Shown piece after piece: positions 25,386-34,973 of a DNA stretch of 64,000 nt. The notes under the pieces are model-generated. The model was not told the origin of the DNA. It did no database searches and was given only the letters and a program-made list of their open reading frames with translations. The position numbers and the translations under genes are program-made. Positions within the stretch are counted from its first letter, which is position 1. The number at the start of each line of letters is the position of its first letter. Source of the DNA: Streptomyces sp. NBC_00691 (GTDB lineage: Bacteria > Actinomycetota > Actinomycetes > Streptomycetales > Streptomycetaceae); assembly GCF_036226665.1 (NCBI RefSeq), contig NZ_CP109007.1, positions 7,006,001-7,070,000 of the forward strand. Direction: 5' to 3'.

Positions 25386-26804
25386 TCAGAGGGCGCCGAC
25401 GATGTCCTCGACCCGTTGCTTGGCGTCGCCGAAGAGCATGGCGGTGTTCTCACGGAAGAACAGCGGGTTCTGAACCCCGGCGTACCCCGAGGCCATGGAG
25501 CGCTTGAACACGATGACCTTGTTCGCCTCCCAGACGGTGAGCACGGGCATGCCGGCGAGCGGGCTGCCGGGATCCTCGGCGCCGGCCGGGTTGACGGTGT
25601 CGTTGGCGCCGATCACGAGGACGACGTCGGTCGCGGCGAAGTCGCCGTTGACCTCGTCCATCTCCAGCACGATGTCGTACGGCACCTTGGCCTCGGCCAG
25701 CAGGACGTTCATGTGGCCGGGCAGGCGGCCGGCGACCGGATGGATGCCGAAGCGCACGTCGATGCCCTTCGCCCGGAGCTTCGAGGTGAGTTCCGCGACC
25801 GGGTACTGCGCCTGTGCCACGGCCATGCCGTAGCCGGGCGTGATGACCACCGAGCGGGCCGCGCCGAGGAGTGCGGCGGTGGCCTGGGCGGTGATCTCCT
25901 GGTGCGCGCCGTAGTCGACGTCCGAGGCCGAGGGCGCCTCGATGCCGAATCCGCCGGCGATGACGGAGAGGAACGAGCGGTTCATCGCCCTGCACATGAT
26001 GTAGGACAGGTAGGCACCCGAGGAGCCGACCAGCGCGCCGGTGATGATGAGCAGGTCGTTGCCGAGCAGGAAGCCGGAGGCGGCCGCGGCCCAGCCGGAG
26101 TAGCTGTTGAGCATCGAGACGACGACCGGCATGTCACCGCCGCCGATCGAGGCCACCAGGTGCCAGCCGAGGGCGAGCGCCAGGACCGTCACGACGATGA
26201 GGAGCCACAGCGTCGGCGTGATCACGAACCACACCGTCAGGGCGAGGAACAGGCCCAGCGAGCCGAGGTTCAGCACGTTCTTGCCCGGCAGCGTCAGCGG
26301 CCTGGAGCTGATCTTCGCCGCGAGCTTCAGGTACGCCACGATGGAGCCGGTGAAGGTCACCGCGCCGATGAACAGGCCGATGAACACCTCGGCGTGGTGG
26401 ATGTCCAGCGTGCCGAGCGCGTCCAGGGCCCGGGCCTCATGGCCGCCGAGGTCGTGCTCGACGTTCAGGAAGCCGTTCCAGCTGACCAGCACGGCGGCGA
26501 GGCCGACGAAGGAGTGCAGCAGCGCGATGAGTTCGGGCATGCCCGTCATCTCGACGCCGCGGGCGCGCTGCAGGCCGATCAGCGCGCCGATCAGCATGGC
26601 CACGGCCATGAGTCCCAGCCCGGCGGTGCTGATGTCGCCGTCGACGGCGAGCACGATCGTCGCGACGAGCGCGACGGCCATGCCGAGCATGCCGAAGGAG
26701 TTGCCGAGCCGTGCGGACTCGTGCTTGGAGAGTCCTGCCAGCGCGAGGATGAACAGCAGCGCGGCAACGAGGTAGGCCGCCTGAGCGGCGATGGTCGCAG
26801 ACAT
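25386..26804 (-). CDS. pntB: NAD(P) transhydrogenase subunit beta
   Basis: Membrane subunit of proton-translocating transhydrogenase, which moves hydride from NADH to NADP+ using the proton gradient. 472 residues: about nine helices, then the NADP-binding dIII domain with ITPGYGMAVAQAQYPVAEL, and VNPAGAEDPGSPLAGMP and KRSMASGYAGVQNPLFF, all strongly conserved in PntB. The ATG lies one base after the pntA stop. Expected partner is the alpha subunit immediately upstream. Confidence 0.97.
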   Translation of the reverse strand: MSATIAAQAAYLVAALLFILALAGLSKHESARLGNSFGMLGMAVALVATIVLAVDGDISTAGLGLMAVAMLIGALIGLQRARGVEMTGMPELIALLHSFVGLAAVLVSWNGFLNVEHDLGGHEARALDALGTLDIHHAEVFIGLFIGAVTFTGSIVAYLKLAAKISSRPLTLPGKNVLNLGSLGLFLALTVWFVITPTLWLLIVVTVLALALGWHLVASIGGGDMPVVVSMLNSYSGWAAAASGFLLGNDLLIITGALVGSSGAYLSYIMCRAMNRSFLSVIAGGFGIEAPSASDVDYGAHQEITAQATAALLGAARSVVITPGYGMAVAQAQYPVAELTSKLRAKGIDVRFGIHPVAGRLPGHMNVLLAEAKVPYDIVLEMDEVNGDFAATDVVLVIGANDTVNPAGAEDPGSPLAGMPVLTVWEANKVIVFKRSMASGYAGVQNPLFFRENTAMLFGDAKQRVEDIVGAL

Positions 26805-26805
26805 G

Positions 26806-28332
26806 TCAGCTCCGGTTGAACATGGCGAGCATGCGACGCGTCACCGCGAAGCCGCCGAAGATGTTGATACTGGCCAGAAGGATCGCCACGGACGAGAGCA
26901 CCGTGACCGTCGTGCTCGCATGCCCGATCTGCAGCATCGCGCCGACGACGATGATGCCGGAGATCGCGTTCGTCACCGACATCAGCGGTGTGTGCAGGGC
27001 GTGGTGCACATGGCCGATCACGTAGTAGCCGATCACGATCGCCAGCACGAAGACCGTCACATGGGGCAGCAGCGCCGCCGGCGCGAACGCGGCGGCGAGG
27101 AAGAGCGCCGACGCGCCGAGGGCCACGCCGCCGAACCTCCGGCTCGCCTTCATCGGCGCCTTCTCCGGCACCGGCTTCGTCCCGGCCGCCGCGGGAGCGG
27201 CGGCCGGGGCCGCCGAGACCTGCACCGGCGGGGGCGGCCACGCCGACTCGCCCTCGCGTACGACGGTGATCGAGCGCTGTACCGGGTCGTCCCAGTCGAG
27301 GACGAGCCGGGCGTCCTTGCCGGGCGTCAGCAGCTTCAACAGGTTGACCAGGTTGGTGCCGTAGAGCTGCGAGGCCTGCGCCGGCAGCCGGCCCGCCAGA
27401 TCGGTGTACCCGATGATCGTCACGCCGTTCGCCGTGACGGTCTTCTCGCCCTTGACGGTGCCGACGACGTTGCCGCCGTTGGCGGCCGCCATGTCGACGA
27501 TCACCGAGCCCGGCTTCATGCTCGCCACCATCTCCGCGGTGATCAGCGTCGGCGCCGGACGCCCCGGGATCAGCGCGGTGGTGATGACGATGTCGACCTC
27601 ACGGCACTGCGCGCCGTAGAGCTCCACCTCGCGCGCCTTGTAGTCGTCGCCCATCTCCTTGGCGTAACCCGTCCTGGAGACCTCGGTCTCCGGGGACTCG
27701 ATCGAAAGGTACGCGCCGCCCAGCGACCGGACCTGGTCGGCCACCTCGGGCCTCGGGTCGGTCGCCCGTACGACCGCGCCGAGCGAGCCCGCCGCGCCGA
27801 TCGCGGCCAGACCCGCGACGCCCGCGCCCGCGACGAGCACCTTCGCCGGCGGCACCTTGCCCGCCGCCGTCACCTGGCCGGTGAAGAACCGCCCGAACAC
27901 GTGCGCCGCCTCGACCACGGCCCGGTAGCCGGCGATGTTCGCCATCGACGACAGCACGTCCATCGACTGCGCGCGGCTGATACGCGGCACGGCGTCCATC
28001 GACAGCGCCGTGAACGGCCGGCGGCCCAGCTCCTCGACCATCACCGGGTCGAACGCCGGCGCGAACAGCGCGATCACCGTCGCCTCAGCCCGTACGCCGT
28101 CCAACTGCGCGGGACTCGGGGCGTTGACCCCCAGCACCACGTCCGCGGCCGTCGCGTCCCCGATGCGCGCCCCTGCGGCCTCGTAGGCGCTGTCGGGGAA
28201 GCCCGCGGCGACACCCGCGCCGGAGTCGACGACCACGTCGTACCCCAGTTCGCGGATCGGCTCGAGCGTGGCCGGTGTGGCCGAGACGCGGTTCTCACCC
28301 GGCCGCGCCTCCTTGAGGACTCCGACAATCAC
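26806..28332 (-). CDS. pntA: NAD(P) transhydrogenase subunit alpha (single-chain)
   Basis: NAD(H)-binding subunit, 508 residues. The N-terminus VGVLKEARPGENRVSATP is the alanine-dehydrogenase/PntA N-domain. VLVAGAGVAGLAAIGAAGSL is the NAD Rossmann loop, and RATDPRPEVADQVRSLGG follows. After a Pro/Ala linker (about 375-410) come three to four membrane helices. Domains split in some bacteria (PntAA and PntAB) are fused here. The GTG start follows GGAG at eight bases. Operon with pntB; supplies NADPH, for example for biosynthesis. Confidence 0.96.
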   Translation of the reverse strand: MIVGVLKEARPGENRVSATPATLEPIRELGYDVVVDSGAGVAAGFPDSAYEAAGARIGDATAADVVLGVNAPSPAQLDGVRAEATVIALFAPAFDPVMVEELGRRPFTALSMDAVPRISRAQSMDVLSSMANIAGYRAVVEAAHVFGRFFTGQVTAAGKVPPAKVLVAGAGVAGLAAIGAAGSLGAVVRATDPRPEVADQVRSLGGAYLSIESPETEVSRTGYAKEMGDDYKAREVELYGAQCREVDIVITTALIPGRPAPTLITAEMVASMKPGSVIVDMAAANGGNVVGTVKGEKTVTANGVTIIGYTDLAGRLPAQASQLYGTNLVNLLKLLTPGKDARLVLDWDDPVQRSITVVREGESAWPPPPVQVSAAPAAAPAAAGTKPVPEKAPMKASRRFGGVALGASALFLAAAFAPAALLPHVTVFVLAIVIGYYVIGHVHHALHTPLMSVTNAISGIIVVGAMLQIGHASTTVTVLSSVAILLASINIFGGFAVTRRMLAMFNRS

Positions 28333-28622
28333 GCGTGTTCTCCGTTCACTGCTCGGGCTGTCACGGCCGTCATCGCTCTCGACCCCGGAACGAGTTCTGT
28401 CGTCGCTCAGAATCGGCCCGCCGCGACCTCGATGGGAAGCGTGCCAGCCGTGATCCATGCCATATGGCGCATCGTGACGGTCACGGACAGCGGACAGGCT
28501 CGTCACCGGAGGGCGACGAGCCCGGCGGGGAGGACGCGCCCGCAGCCCACCCCCTCACGCCGACACCCGGGGTGGTGACGTGGCTCACCGGAACCCGGGG
28601 GCGGGCCGGGCCAGTGCAGATC
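28333..28622. promoter_or_regulatory. Divergent promoter region of pntAB and the Tat-exported protein
   Basis: 290 bp with no gene. It must hold both promoters. No dyad or clear sigma consensus was recognised. Confidence 0.4.
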
Positions 28623-30281
28623 ATGAACGTCCACTCGAAGTGCTCTCCCTCGTCCGTCCCTTCGACCCCCGCCCGGACGGCGACGCGCCGGTCCGTACTG
28701 CGCGGGCTCGGCGTCGTGACGGCCGCGGGCACCGCCGCCGTCTGCCTCCCGGCCGCCACGGCCCATGCCGAGCCCGCCGGCGGAGGGGCGCGCGGAGCCG
28801 CCGGCACGTACGCGCTGACCCTCGTCCACCTCGGCCGCGACGGCGCGCCGACCACCGACTACCGCACCCTGCTGACCGCCCTGTCCGGGCCCGACGCCGG
28901 CAGCGGCCGGGAGGTGAAGAAGTCGCCGAGCACCGTGACGCTGCAGGTGCCCGCCGGGCGGTACCTGCTCGACTCCACCCTCTCCACCAGGCCGGTGGGG
29001 GAGGAGGACGGGGGGAACGACTGGCTCGTGCGGCCCCGGCTGGACGTCGACCGCGACATGACCCTCGTGCTCGACGCCCGGGTCGCGCGGCCGGTGGACA
29101 TACGGCCGCCGGTCGCCGACGCCACGTTCGAGCAGAGGGGCGCGTTCGCCGAGGTGACGTACGAGGGAGTCACCGGGTTCGTGAACCTGATGTCGATGTC
29201 GCCGGACCTGCGTGTGGCGCACCTGGGGCCGGACGCCGAGCGGGGGACCGTGCGGACCTGGGTGGACTCGTACTGGAGCCGGCCGGGCGGCGTCTGCGCC
29301 CTCGGCTACGCCTTCCGGGGCGAGCGGGCGCTGACCGGCCTGGTCCGGCACCCGGCGCCCGGCGACCTGGCCACCCTGCTGGTACGTGCGGGGATGCCCG
29401 AGTCCGGCGGGGGAACGGCCCTCGTCTCCTTCGCGCCGGCGACGGGCGCCTCCCCGTCGCTGGCGCTGCCGGTGCCGGCGGGGGGCACCGGGACCTTCCT
29501 CCTCACGCCCGAGCGCGGCACCTGGGACCTCGTGTACGGCGCACCGGCCGAACCGGAGGCGCCCGCCAACAACTACTTCGTCCTCGGGCGCTCGTTCACG
29601 CCCGGCTCCACCACGGTGCACACCTTCGAGACCCCGGTCCTCGGCCCGGCCCTGGACTCCTCGCCCGGCGCCCGGCCCGTCGCGCAGCGCACCGGAGACA
29701 CCCTGGACCTGGCGGTGCCGCTGCTCGCCGACGGCGACGGCCACGTGCCGTCCCGGCCCCTGTTCACCGCGTCGACCGTCACGCTGCACCGCAACGGCAC
29801 GCTGGTCGCGACCCGTCGCGGCGAGACGCCGGGGCACGCCTCGTTCACGGTGCCGGCGGGGCGGGCCGCCTACCGGCTGACGGCGAGCGCGACGCGATCG
29901 CGGGGGAGCGTCACGGCGGCGTGGACGTTCAGCTCCGCCGTGACGGCCACCGCCACGGAACTCCCCCTGAGCGCCGTACGCTTCGGCCCCGAGCTCGCGC
30001 TCGACGGCACCGCCCCGGCGCACACCACGAGCCGGGTGGCGGTGACGGTGGAGGGCGCGGCCCGGAAGTTGGGGGTGCGGTCGCTGGCGGTGTCCGTGTC
30101 GACGGACCGGGGCGCCACCTGGACACGGACGGCGGTGTCCGGCGGACGGTTCACGGTGACGACGCCGGGGCCCGGAAGGACCGTGTCACTGCGCGCGGAA
30201 CTGACGGACGCGCACGGCGACACCGTCACCCAGACCCACATCGACGCGTACGTCACGCGGGCCGCGACCGGCGCGCGCTGA
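28623..30281 (+). CDS. Tat-exported protein of unknown function
   Basis: 552-residue secreted protein. A twin-arginine signal TRRSVLRGLGVVTAAG precedes a hydrophobic core and an Ala-x-Ala cleavage site near residue 49. The body is beta-rich, with repeats like YALTLVHLGRDGAPTTDYRT and VQVPAGRYLLDSTL. Such segments occur in the non-catalytic C-terminal half of large Streptomyces S8 peptidases; no protease domain is present here. The ATG start has a poor ribosome site. Function unknown; perhaps a binding or adhesion module. Confidence 0.75.
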   Translation: MNVHSKCSPSSVPSTPARTATRRSVLRGLGVVTAAGTAAVCLPAATAHAEPAGGGARGAAGTYALTLVHLGRDGAPTTDYRTLLTALSGPDAGSGREVKKSPSTVTLQVPAGRYLLDSTLSTRPVGEEDGGNDWLVRPRLDVDRDMTLVLDARVARPVDIRPPVADATFEQRGAFAEVTYEGVTGFVNLMSMSPDLRVAHLGPDAERGTVRTWVDSYWSRPGGVCALGYAFRGERALTGLVRHPAPGDLATLLVRAGMPESGGGTALVSFAPATGASPSLALPVPAGGTGTFLLTPERGTWDLVYGAPAEPEAPANNYFVLGRSFTPGSTTVHTFETPVLGPALDSSPGARPVAQRTGDTLDLAVPLLADGDGHVPSRPLFTASTVTLHRNGTLVATRRGETPGHASFTVPAGRAAYRLTASATRSRGSVTAAWTFSSAVTATATELPLSAVRFGPELALDGTAPAHTTSRVAVTVEGAARKLGVRSLAVSVSTDRGATWTRTAVSGGRFTVTTPGPGRTVSLRAELTDAHGDTVTQTHIDAYVTRAATGAR

Positions 30282-30730
30282 CACGGGTCGCGGGGCCGTC
30301 GCGGAAGGACCCGCGGCGACCCCCGACCGTCTGTCACCCGGGGTGTCGGCTGTCGTCGGTCGACAGCTCCGCCCTGATCTCGCGGGCGGCCGCGACGAGG
30401 TTCTCCAGGGAGGCGCGGGTCTCGGGCCGGCCACGGGTCTTCAGGCCGCAGTCGGGGTTGACCCACAGACGCCCGGCGGCGAGCGACATCCATCATCCGG
30501 ACGCGCGGACGAGACACCCGGCGGCCGCCGCGCGCGGACTCGGTGCGTGACACCGGAGCGTGGCTGTCGTGCCTGGCCGGGAGCGGTAACGGCAGCGGTC
30601 CGGGTGCGCCGTACCGACGACTTCGGCAAGCGTCGGGTTTGACCGCGCGAGAAGCGGCAAGCCGAACAGACAGGCGCCCAGTAAGCAGTGACGAACAGCC
30701 AGCCAGGAGTCATCTTCCAGGAAGGCAGAC
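30282..30730. other. 449-bp intergenic region holding a metE relic
   Basis: Apart from the metE fragment (annotated separately), 30490-30730 must contain the promoter of the 30731 operon. No other gene was seen. Confidence 0.6.
30334..30489 (-). pseudogene. metE: 3' remnant of metE (cobalamin-independent methionine synthase)
   Basis: 51 codons matching the extreme C-terminus of MetE: LWVNPDCGLKTRGRPETRAS with the conserved zinc-binding Cys, then LENLVAAAREIRAELS and a stop. The remaining 700 or so residues are absent; the frame upstream is unrelated. Methionine synthesis must rely on another gene elsewhere. Confidence 0.88.
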
Positions 30731-31363
30731 ATGTCGACCCTGACCGTAATTCTCATCCTCGTGGCGACGGTCGCCGTGCTACTGGTGGCCGGTGCCCTGC
30801 TCAGGGCCCGTGCGGGCCGGAGCGGCGGCACGCGCTCCCTCGAGCGGCGCTTCGGCCCCGAATACGACCGCACCCTCGAAGGGCACGGAGGCGACCGGGA
30901 GGCCGCCCACCGCGACCTCAGCGAGCGGGTCGAGCGGTACGGGGGCATCCGCCCTCTGCCGCTGGAGCCGCCGGTCCGCGAGCACTACCTCGCTCGATGG
31001 GCCGTGATCCAGGAGCGTTTCGTCGACGCCCCGCGGCAAGCCGTGACCGACGCCGACGAGTTCCTCACGCGGATCGCCGCGACCCGGGGCTTCCCCGAGC
31101 CCGAGCGGCCCGACGAGCAGCTCGCCGCCCTGTCGGTGCACCATCCGCACCGGGTGGAGGGCCTGCGCGCGGTACGCCGTGCGGCGCACTCCGAGTCGGC
31201 CTCCACCGAGGAGCTCCGGGAGGCGCTGGTGCACGCCCGTGCCCTGTTCGAGGATCTGACAGCGGTCGGCAAGGGCACCGGCACCGAGGCCGCCCGGACA
31301 ACACGCTCGGCGTCCGGGCGACACCGTGGACATCTCCTCAAGCCGAAGGGAAGTGGTGCGTGA
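30731..31363 (+). CDS. Single-pass membrane protein, hypothetical
   Basis: 210 residues. An N-terminal transmembrane helix (LTVILILVATVAVLLVAGAL) precedes a cytosolic helical domain with conserved-looking RFGPEYDRTLEGHGGDREAA and YLARWAVIQERFVDAPRQAV. This is a common Streptomyces membrane-protein type without assigned function. Good ribosome site (AGGAAGG). Its TGA overlaps the next ATG (TGATG), so the two genes form an operon and may act together. Confidence 0.75.
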   Translation: MSTLTVILILVATVAVLLVAGALLRARAGRSGGTRSLERRFGPEYDRTLEGHGGDREAAHRDLSERVERYGGIRPLPLEPPVREHYLARWAVIQERFVDAPRQAVTDADEFLTRIAATRGFPEPERPDEQLAALSVHHPHRVEGLRAVRRAAHSESASTEELREALVHARALFEDLTAVGKGTGTEAARTTRSASGRHRGHLLKPKGSGA

Positions 31364-32154
31364 TGGCATACGAGAACCGGGACCCGAGGGGAACAGGCGG
31401 GGCCGATGGGGACGCGCCGCGCGACCCCGCGTCCCCGAAGATCCCGGGCCGGGCGGGCGGCGCCGGGGGACCGGCTCCCGCAGGACCCGGAGGAGCCCCC
31501 TCCGTGGCCGTGCCCGCCCAGCGCACCGGTGACCCCGCGGCGCCGCCTGTCGCACCGCCGGGCGCCGTGCCCCCGCCGCCCACTCCGCCTCCGGCGGTGC
31601 CGCCGCAGAAGGCGCCGCAGTTCGCCGTCCCTTCCGAAGACCCCGGTGCCACGGGCCGGAACGACGGGAGCCGTACGCCCGCTCCCCTCGCGCCCCCCGT
31701 CGCGCCGCGCGGAGGGGACCCGGCGGACCGGCCGCCGGGCGAAGGCCGGGCCTCCGACGACGGCCGCGGTCCGGGCCACGAGGAGCGTCGTGGGCACGAC
31801 GCCGGCGGTGCGGCCGGCACCACGGCCGGTACGGGAGACGGGCCCGCCGCCCACAGCGACGGCGGCCCGGCCGGCCGGCTGCTCGGTGAGGCCGAAAGCG
31901 ACCGCCTCGGACAGCGCCTGCACCACGCGCTGGCGGGGTTCGTCGACTCGCCCCACGAGTCGGTCGAGGAAGCGGCCGAGGTCCTCGCCGCGGCGGAGAA
32001 ACTCCTCGTCGCCTCCCTGAGGGACCGCCGCGCCGCGTTGCGGGCGGGCTGGCAGGAGAACGGGGATCCGGACGGCCCCGGTCCCGACACCGAGCAGCTC
32101 CGGCTCACCCTGCGGACCTACCGTGAGGTGACGGAACGCCTGCTCCGGGCGTGA
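31363..32154 (+). CDS. Pro/Gly-rich protein with C-terminal helical domain
   Basis: 263 residues. About 160 residues are a disordered Pro/Ala/Gly linker (for example GAVPPPPTPPPAVPPQ). The C-terminal 90 residues form an acidic helical domain: GEAESDRLGQRLHHALAGFV then EEAAEVLAAAEKLLVASLRD. No family recognised. Translationally coupled to the preceding membrane protein and closed by a strong terminator, so these two form a complete transcription unit. Confidence 0.72.
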   Translation: MAYENRDPRGTGGADGDAPRDPASPKIPGRAGGAGGPAPAGPGGAPSVAVPAQRTGDPAAPPVAPPGAVPPPPTPPPAVPPQKAPQFAVPSEDPGATGRNDGSRTPAPLAPPVAPRGGDPADRPPGEGRASDDGRGPGHEERRGHDAGGAAGTTAGTGDGPAAHSDGGPAGRLLGEAESDRLGQRLHHALAGFVDSPHESVEEAAEVLAAAEKLLVASLRDRRAALRAGWQENGDPDGPGPDTEQLRLTLRTYREVTERLLRA

Positions 32155-32174
32155 CCCGGCCCACCACCGCACGC

Positions 32175-32217
32175 GGAGCGCAGAAGCCCCCTGGCAGCAA
32201 GGGGGCTTCTGCGCTCC
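32175..32217 (+). terminator. Strong hairpin terminator
   Basis: Arms GGAGCGCAGAAGCCCCC and GGGGGCTTCTGCGCTCC pair over 17 bases around a short loop, directly after the 31363 gene. There is no long T-tract, as is usual in Streptomyces. Confidence 0.85.
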
Positions 32218-32390
32218 GTGCGGTCCGGGGCCGTACCGAATCATCCGCCCCATGAGTACAGCGGAGTCCCGGAGTGGCGCCGGACGGGAGTGACGATCTC
32301 TTCGCGGGGCACGAGCGACACATCGCGCGCAGACGCGACAGCCGGATCCCGGGGGCCCCAAGAGCTTCCGGACAACTGGGAGTGGGGGCC

Positions 32391-33050
32391 ATGACGTCAC
32401 GTACCGGATTGCGCCGTGTCACGATCGGGTGGCAGCGCCAGGAGAACGAGAAGCAGAAGCCGAAGGACGACGAGAAGCAGCAGCAGAGCGACACCGAGAA
32501 GCAGCAGCCGAAGCCGAAGCGGAACGCCCGCGGGAAGCAACCGCGGACCGACGACGAGAGGGGCCCGCAGACCGGGCCCGGGCGCTGGCTCCGGATCGGT
32601 GTCAGCCTGCTGGCCCTCGCGGCGATGGTCGCCTTCGGGGCCGTCCTCGCCCGGCTGACCCTCCAGCCCTCGCCGGCCTCGGAGATGCTCATCCACGCGA
32701 ACCTCCGGCCGGGAGACTCGATCCGCGCCTACGTCGAACAGCCCGCCTTCCGGGACACCGTCAAGCAGCTCGGCGGCAACATCCTGCTGGGCGTGCCGTT
32801 CGGCCTGCTGTTGCCGGTGGTGTCCCCGCGGACCCGTGGGTTCGTACGGGTCGCCCTGCTGACCGTGGCGACGATGTTCCTGGTCGAACTGATCCAGGGC
32901 GCACTGGTCACGGGGCGCGCCTTCGACGTCGACGACGTGCTGCTCAACACCACGGGCGCGCTGCTCGGCTACGCCCTCGTGGGCCGCCGTCTGGGGCGGG
33001 CGGTCCATCCGCCGCGCCGGAGCCGGTGGTGGTCGCGGCGTCGTACCTGA
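32391..33050 (+). CDS. VanZ-family membrane protein
   Basis: 219 residues. A highly charged Lys/Gln/Glu/Asp N-terminus (about residues 15-62, KQKPKDDEKQQQSDTEKQQ) precedes VanZ-like membrane helices. The family hallmarks are QLGGNILLGVPFGLLLPV and VELIQGAL...FDVDDVLLNTTGALLG. VanZ proteins modulate teicoplanin susceptibility in some bacteria, but most have no proven role. Start ATG after GGGAGTGGGGG. Confidence 0.85.
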   Translation: MTSRTGLRRVTIGWQRQENEKQKPKDDEKQQQSDTEKQQPKPKRNARGKQPRTDDERGPQTGPGRWLRIGVSLLALAAMVAFGAVLARLTLQPSPASEMLIHANLRPGDSIRAYVEQPAFRDTVKQLGGNILLGVPFGLLLPVVSPRTRGFVRVALLTVATMFLVELIQGALVTGRAFDVDDVLLNTTGALLGYALVGRRLGRAVHPPRRSRWWSRRRT

Positions 33051-33311
33051 CGGCGGCGGACGGGGCGGCTCCGCGTTCGCCAGGAGAAAACCCGTCCCCG
33101 CGCAGGGATGCACGACGGGCGGCGGGGCAAGTGATGCTCTGGGGGTCGACAGGAGTGGTCCCTCTGCTGTACCGCTGGTAGCGGTCGTCCGAAGGTTTGT
33201 CACGACGTGGACACGTGTGGGTCCGGGGGCGCCACTCCTCGAAGGGGCGGTGCCCGTCCCCCCGACGGGCGGGGGGACGGGAAGGCGACGGGCACGTGAG
33301 GGAGAACGGCG

Positions 33312-33755
33312 ATGAGTGAGGTGATCACCGGGCGAGGCCCGGTGTGTCGGCCGACGCTGTCGGCGAGCGTGTCCTACGAAGCCGCGGACCAGGGGGCCGA
33401 GGTGATCGCCTCGGCCCGCGACTTCGTGGCCGACTTCCTCGGCGCGGTGCGGGTCGCGGGAGGCGGGCCGGTGTCCCAGGAGCACGTCGAGCTGGCGCGC
33501 CTGGTGGTCAGTGAGCTGGTGACGAACGCGGTGCGGCACGCGCCGGGTCCCTGCCGGGTGCTGCTCGAATGGTCCGCGGACGCGCTGGACATCTCGGTGG
33601 CCGACCGGCACGAGGCCGCCCCCGTGGCCAGGCCCCACGATCCGCGGCGCATCGGACAGCACGGTCTCGAGATCGTCGTGGCGGTCTGCGAGAGCGTCAG
33701 CGTGGAACCCCAGCCGTCCGGGAAACGCGTCCGGGCCCGTCTCTCCCTCGCCTGA
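33312..33755 (+). CDS. RsbW-like HATPase anti-sigma/regulatory protein
   Basis: 147-residue cytoplasmic GHKL ATPase domain of the RsbW/SpoIIAB-like type. The N-box is LARLVVSELVTNAVRHAPG; the G1-like region is ISVADRHEAAPV, and GQHGLEIVVAVCESVSVE gives the later ATP-lid part. Such proteins bind SigB-type sigma factors or anti-anti-sigma proteins. Located 137 bp upstream of a SigB-family sigma gene, so it is the probable regulator of that sigma factor. Confidence 0.87.
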   Translation: MSEVITGRGPVCRPTLSASVSYEAADQGAEVIASARDFVADFLGAVRVAGGGPVSQEHVELARLVVSELVTNAVRHAPGPCRVLLEWSADALDISVADRHEAAPVARPHDPRRIGQHGLEIVVAVCESVSVEPQPSGKRVRARLSLA

Positions 33756-33892
33756 TCCGGGCGCCCCGGAGGCCGCGTTCGACCCCGGATTCCTTTTGCT
33801 CGAAATTCGCTGACATGCTTCGTGGAAGTGGGGGTAGGCGGAGCCCCCACGGGGGCCAAACCGTTGCCAACCGAAGAGAGAAGGTCATCAGA

Positions 33893-34753
33893 GTGCGTAC
33901 TGAGGTGACGACGGAGACGAGGATCGGTGTCGAGACGGGTATCGAGGACCTTCCTGTCATCGAATATCCCCGCGAGGTCGCTCCGAAGGACGCGCGCCAG
34001 CTGTCGAAGGTGTTCTTCGACAAGCTGGCGGGGCTGGAGGAGGGGACCCATGAGTACCAGTACGCACGCAACACGCTGATCGAGATGAACATGTCGCTCG
34101 TCCGCTACGCGGCCGGCCGGTTCCGGGGGACCCGCGGCGACGAGATGGAGGACATCGTCCAGGTCGGCACCATCGGTCTGATCAAGGCCATCGACCGGTT
34201 CGACCTGTCCCGGGAGGTGGAGTTCACCACCTTCGCCGTCCCTTACATCGTCGGTGAGATCAAGCGCTTCTTCCGGGACACCTCCTGGGCGGTCCACGTG
34301 CCGCGCCGCTTGCAGGAAGCCCGGCTGGAGCTGGCCAAGGCGACCGAGGAGCTGAGCTCCCGGTGCGGCCGCGCGCCGACCGTGGCGGAGCTGGCGAGCC
34401 TGATGAACCTCTCCGAGGACGAGGTGATCGAGGCGCGGATCGCCGCCAACGGCTACAACTCGGCCTCTCTCGACGCGGCCATCGGCCCCGACGGCGAGGA
34501 CGACACCACGGCGCTCGCCGAGTTCATCGGGATGGAGGACGAGGCCCTCGAGCTCTTCGAGGACTTCCACACGCTCGCGCCGCTGCTCGTCGAACTCGAC
34601 GACCGCAGCCGCCGGATCCTGCATCTGCGCTTCGTCGAGGAGCGGACCCAGTCGCAGATCGGCGAGGAACTCGGCATCTCCCAGATGCACGTCTCCCGAC
34701 TGCTCTCCCGGAACCTGGCGCAGCTGCGCAAGGGCATGCTCGACCAGTCGTAG
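33893..34753 (+). CDS. SigB/SigF-family RNA polymerase sigma factor
   Basis: Group 3 sigma factor, 286 residues, for stress or developmental promoters. Region 2 reads EYQYARNTLIEMNMSLVRYA and DIVQVGTIGLIKAIDRFD. Region 3 is APTVAELASLMNLSEDEVIE. Region 4 reads RILHLRFVEERTQSQIGEEL and GISQMHVSRLLSRNLAQLR. The GTG start has AGAAGG nine bases upstream. The anti-sigma-like gene precedes it. A strong terminator ends the unit. Confidence 0.94.
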   Translation: MRTEVTTETRIGVETGIEDLPVIEYPREVAPKDARQLSKVFFDKLAGLEEGTHEYQYARNTLIEMNMSLVRYAAGRFRGTRGDEMEDIVQVGTIGLIKAIDRFDLSREVEFTTFAVPYIVGEIKRFFRDTSWAVHVPRRLQEARLELAKATEELSSRCGRAPTVAELASLMNLSEDEVIEARIAANGYNSASLDAAIGPDGEDDTTALAEFIGMEDEALELFEDFHTLAPLLVELDDRSRRILHLRFVEERTQSQIGEELGISQMHVSRLLSRNLAQLRKGMLDQS

Positions 34754-34788
34754 GAAGCGAACGGCGTCGCCGGGCAAGCCCTCGGCGG

Positions 34789-34823
34789 AACGGCCTCACC
34801 GGCCCCCTCCCGGTGAGGCCGTT
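34789..34823 (+). terminator. Rho-independent-type terminator of the sigma gene
   Basis: Perfect 14-bp stem AACGGCCTCACCGG / CCGGTGAGGCCGTT with a seven-base loop, followed by CTGTGTTGTG. Starts about 36 bases after the sigma factor stop. Confidence 0.9.
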
Positions 34824-34973
34824 CTGTGTTGTGAGGAGGAACGGCGCGGGGACGGCGGCCGTCGGGGTGGGGGACGGCGCAGGACGCGTCCCTCGCCGTC
34901 CGGCTCCGTCCCCGCTCGGCGTCCGGCCACTCGCGTACCTGCACACCTGCACACTCTCGCTCCTGACGAGCGC

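Noticed and set aside
23070..26819. 1249-residue plus-strand open frame
   Set aside because: It spans the acyltransferase, SDR and pntB genes in a wrong frame or strand. Composition is shadow-like and no domain is visible.
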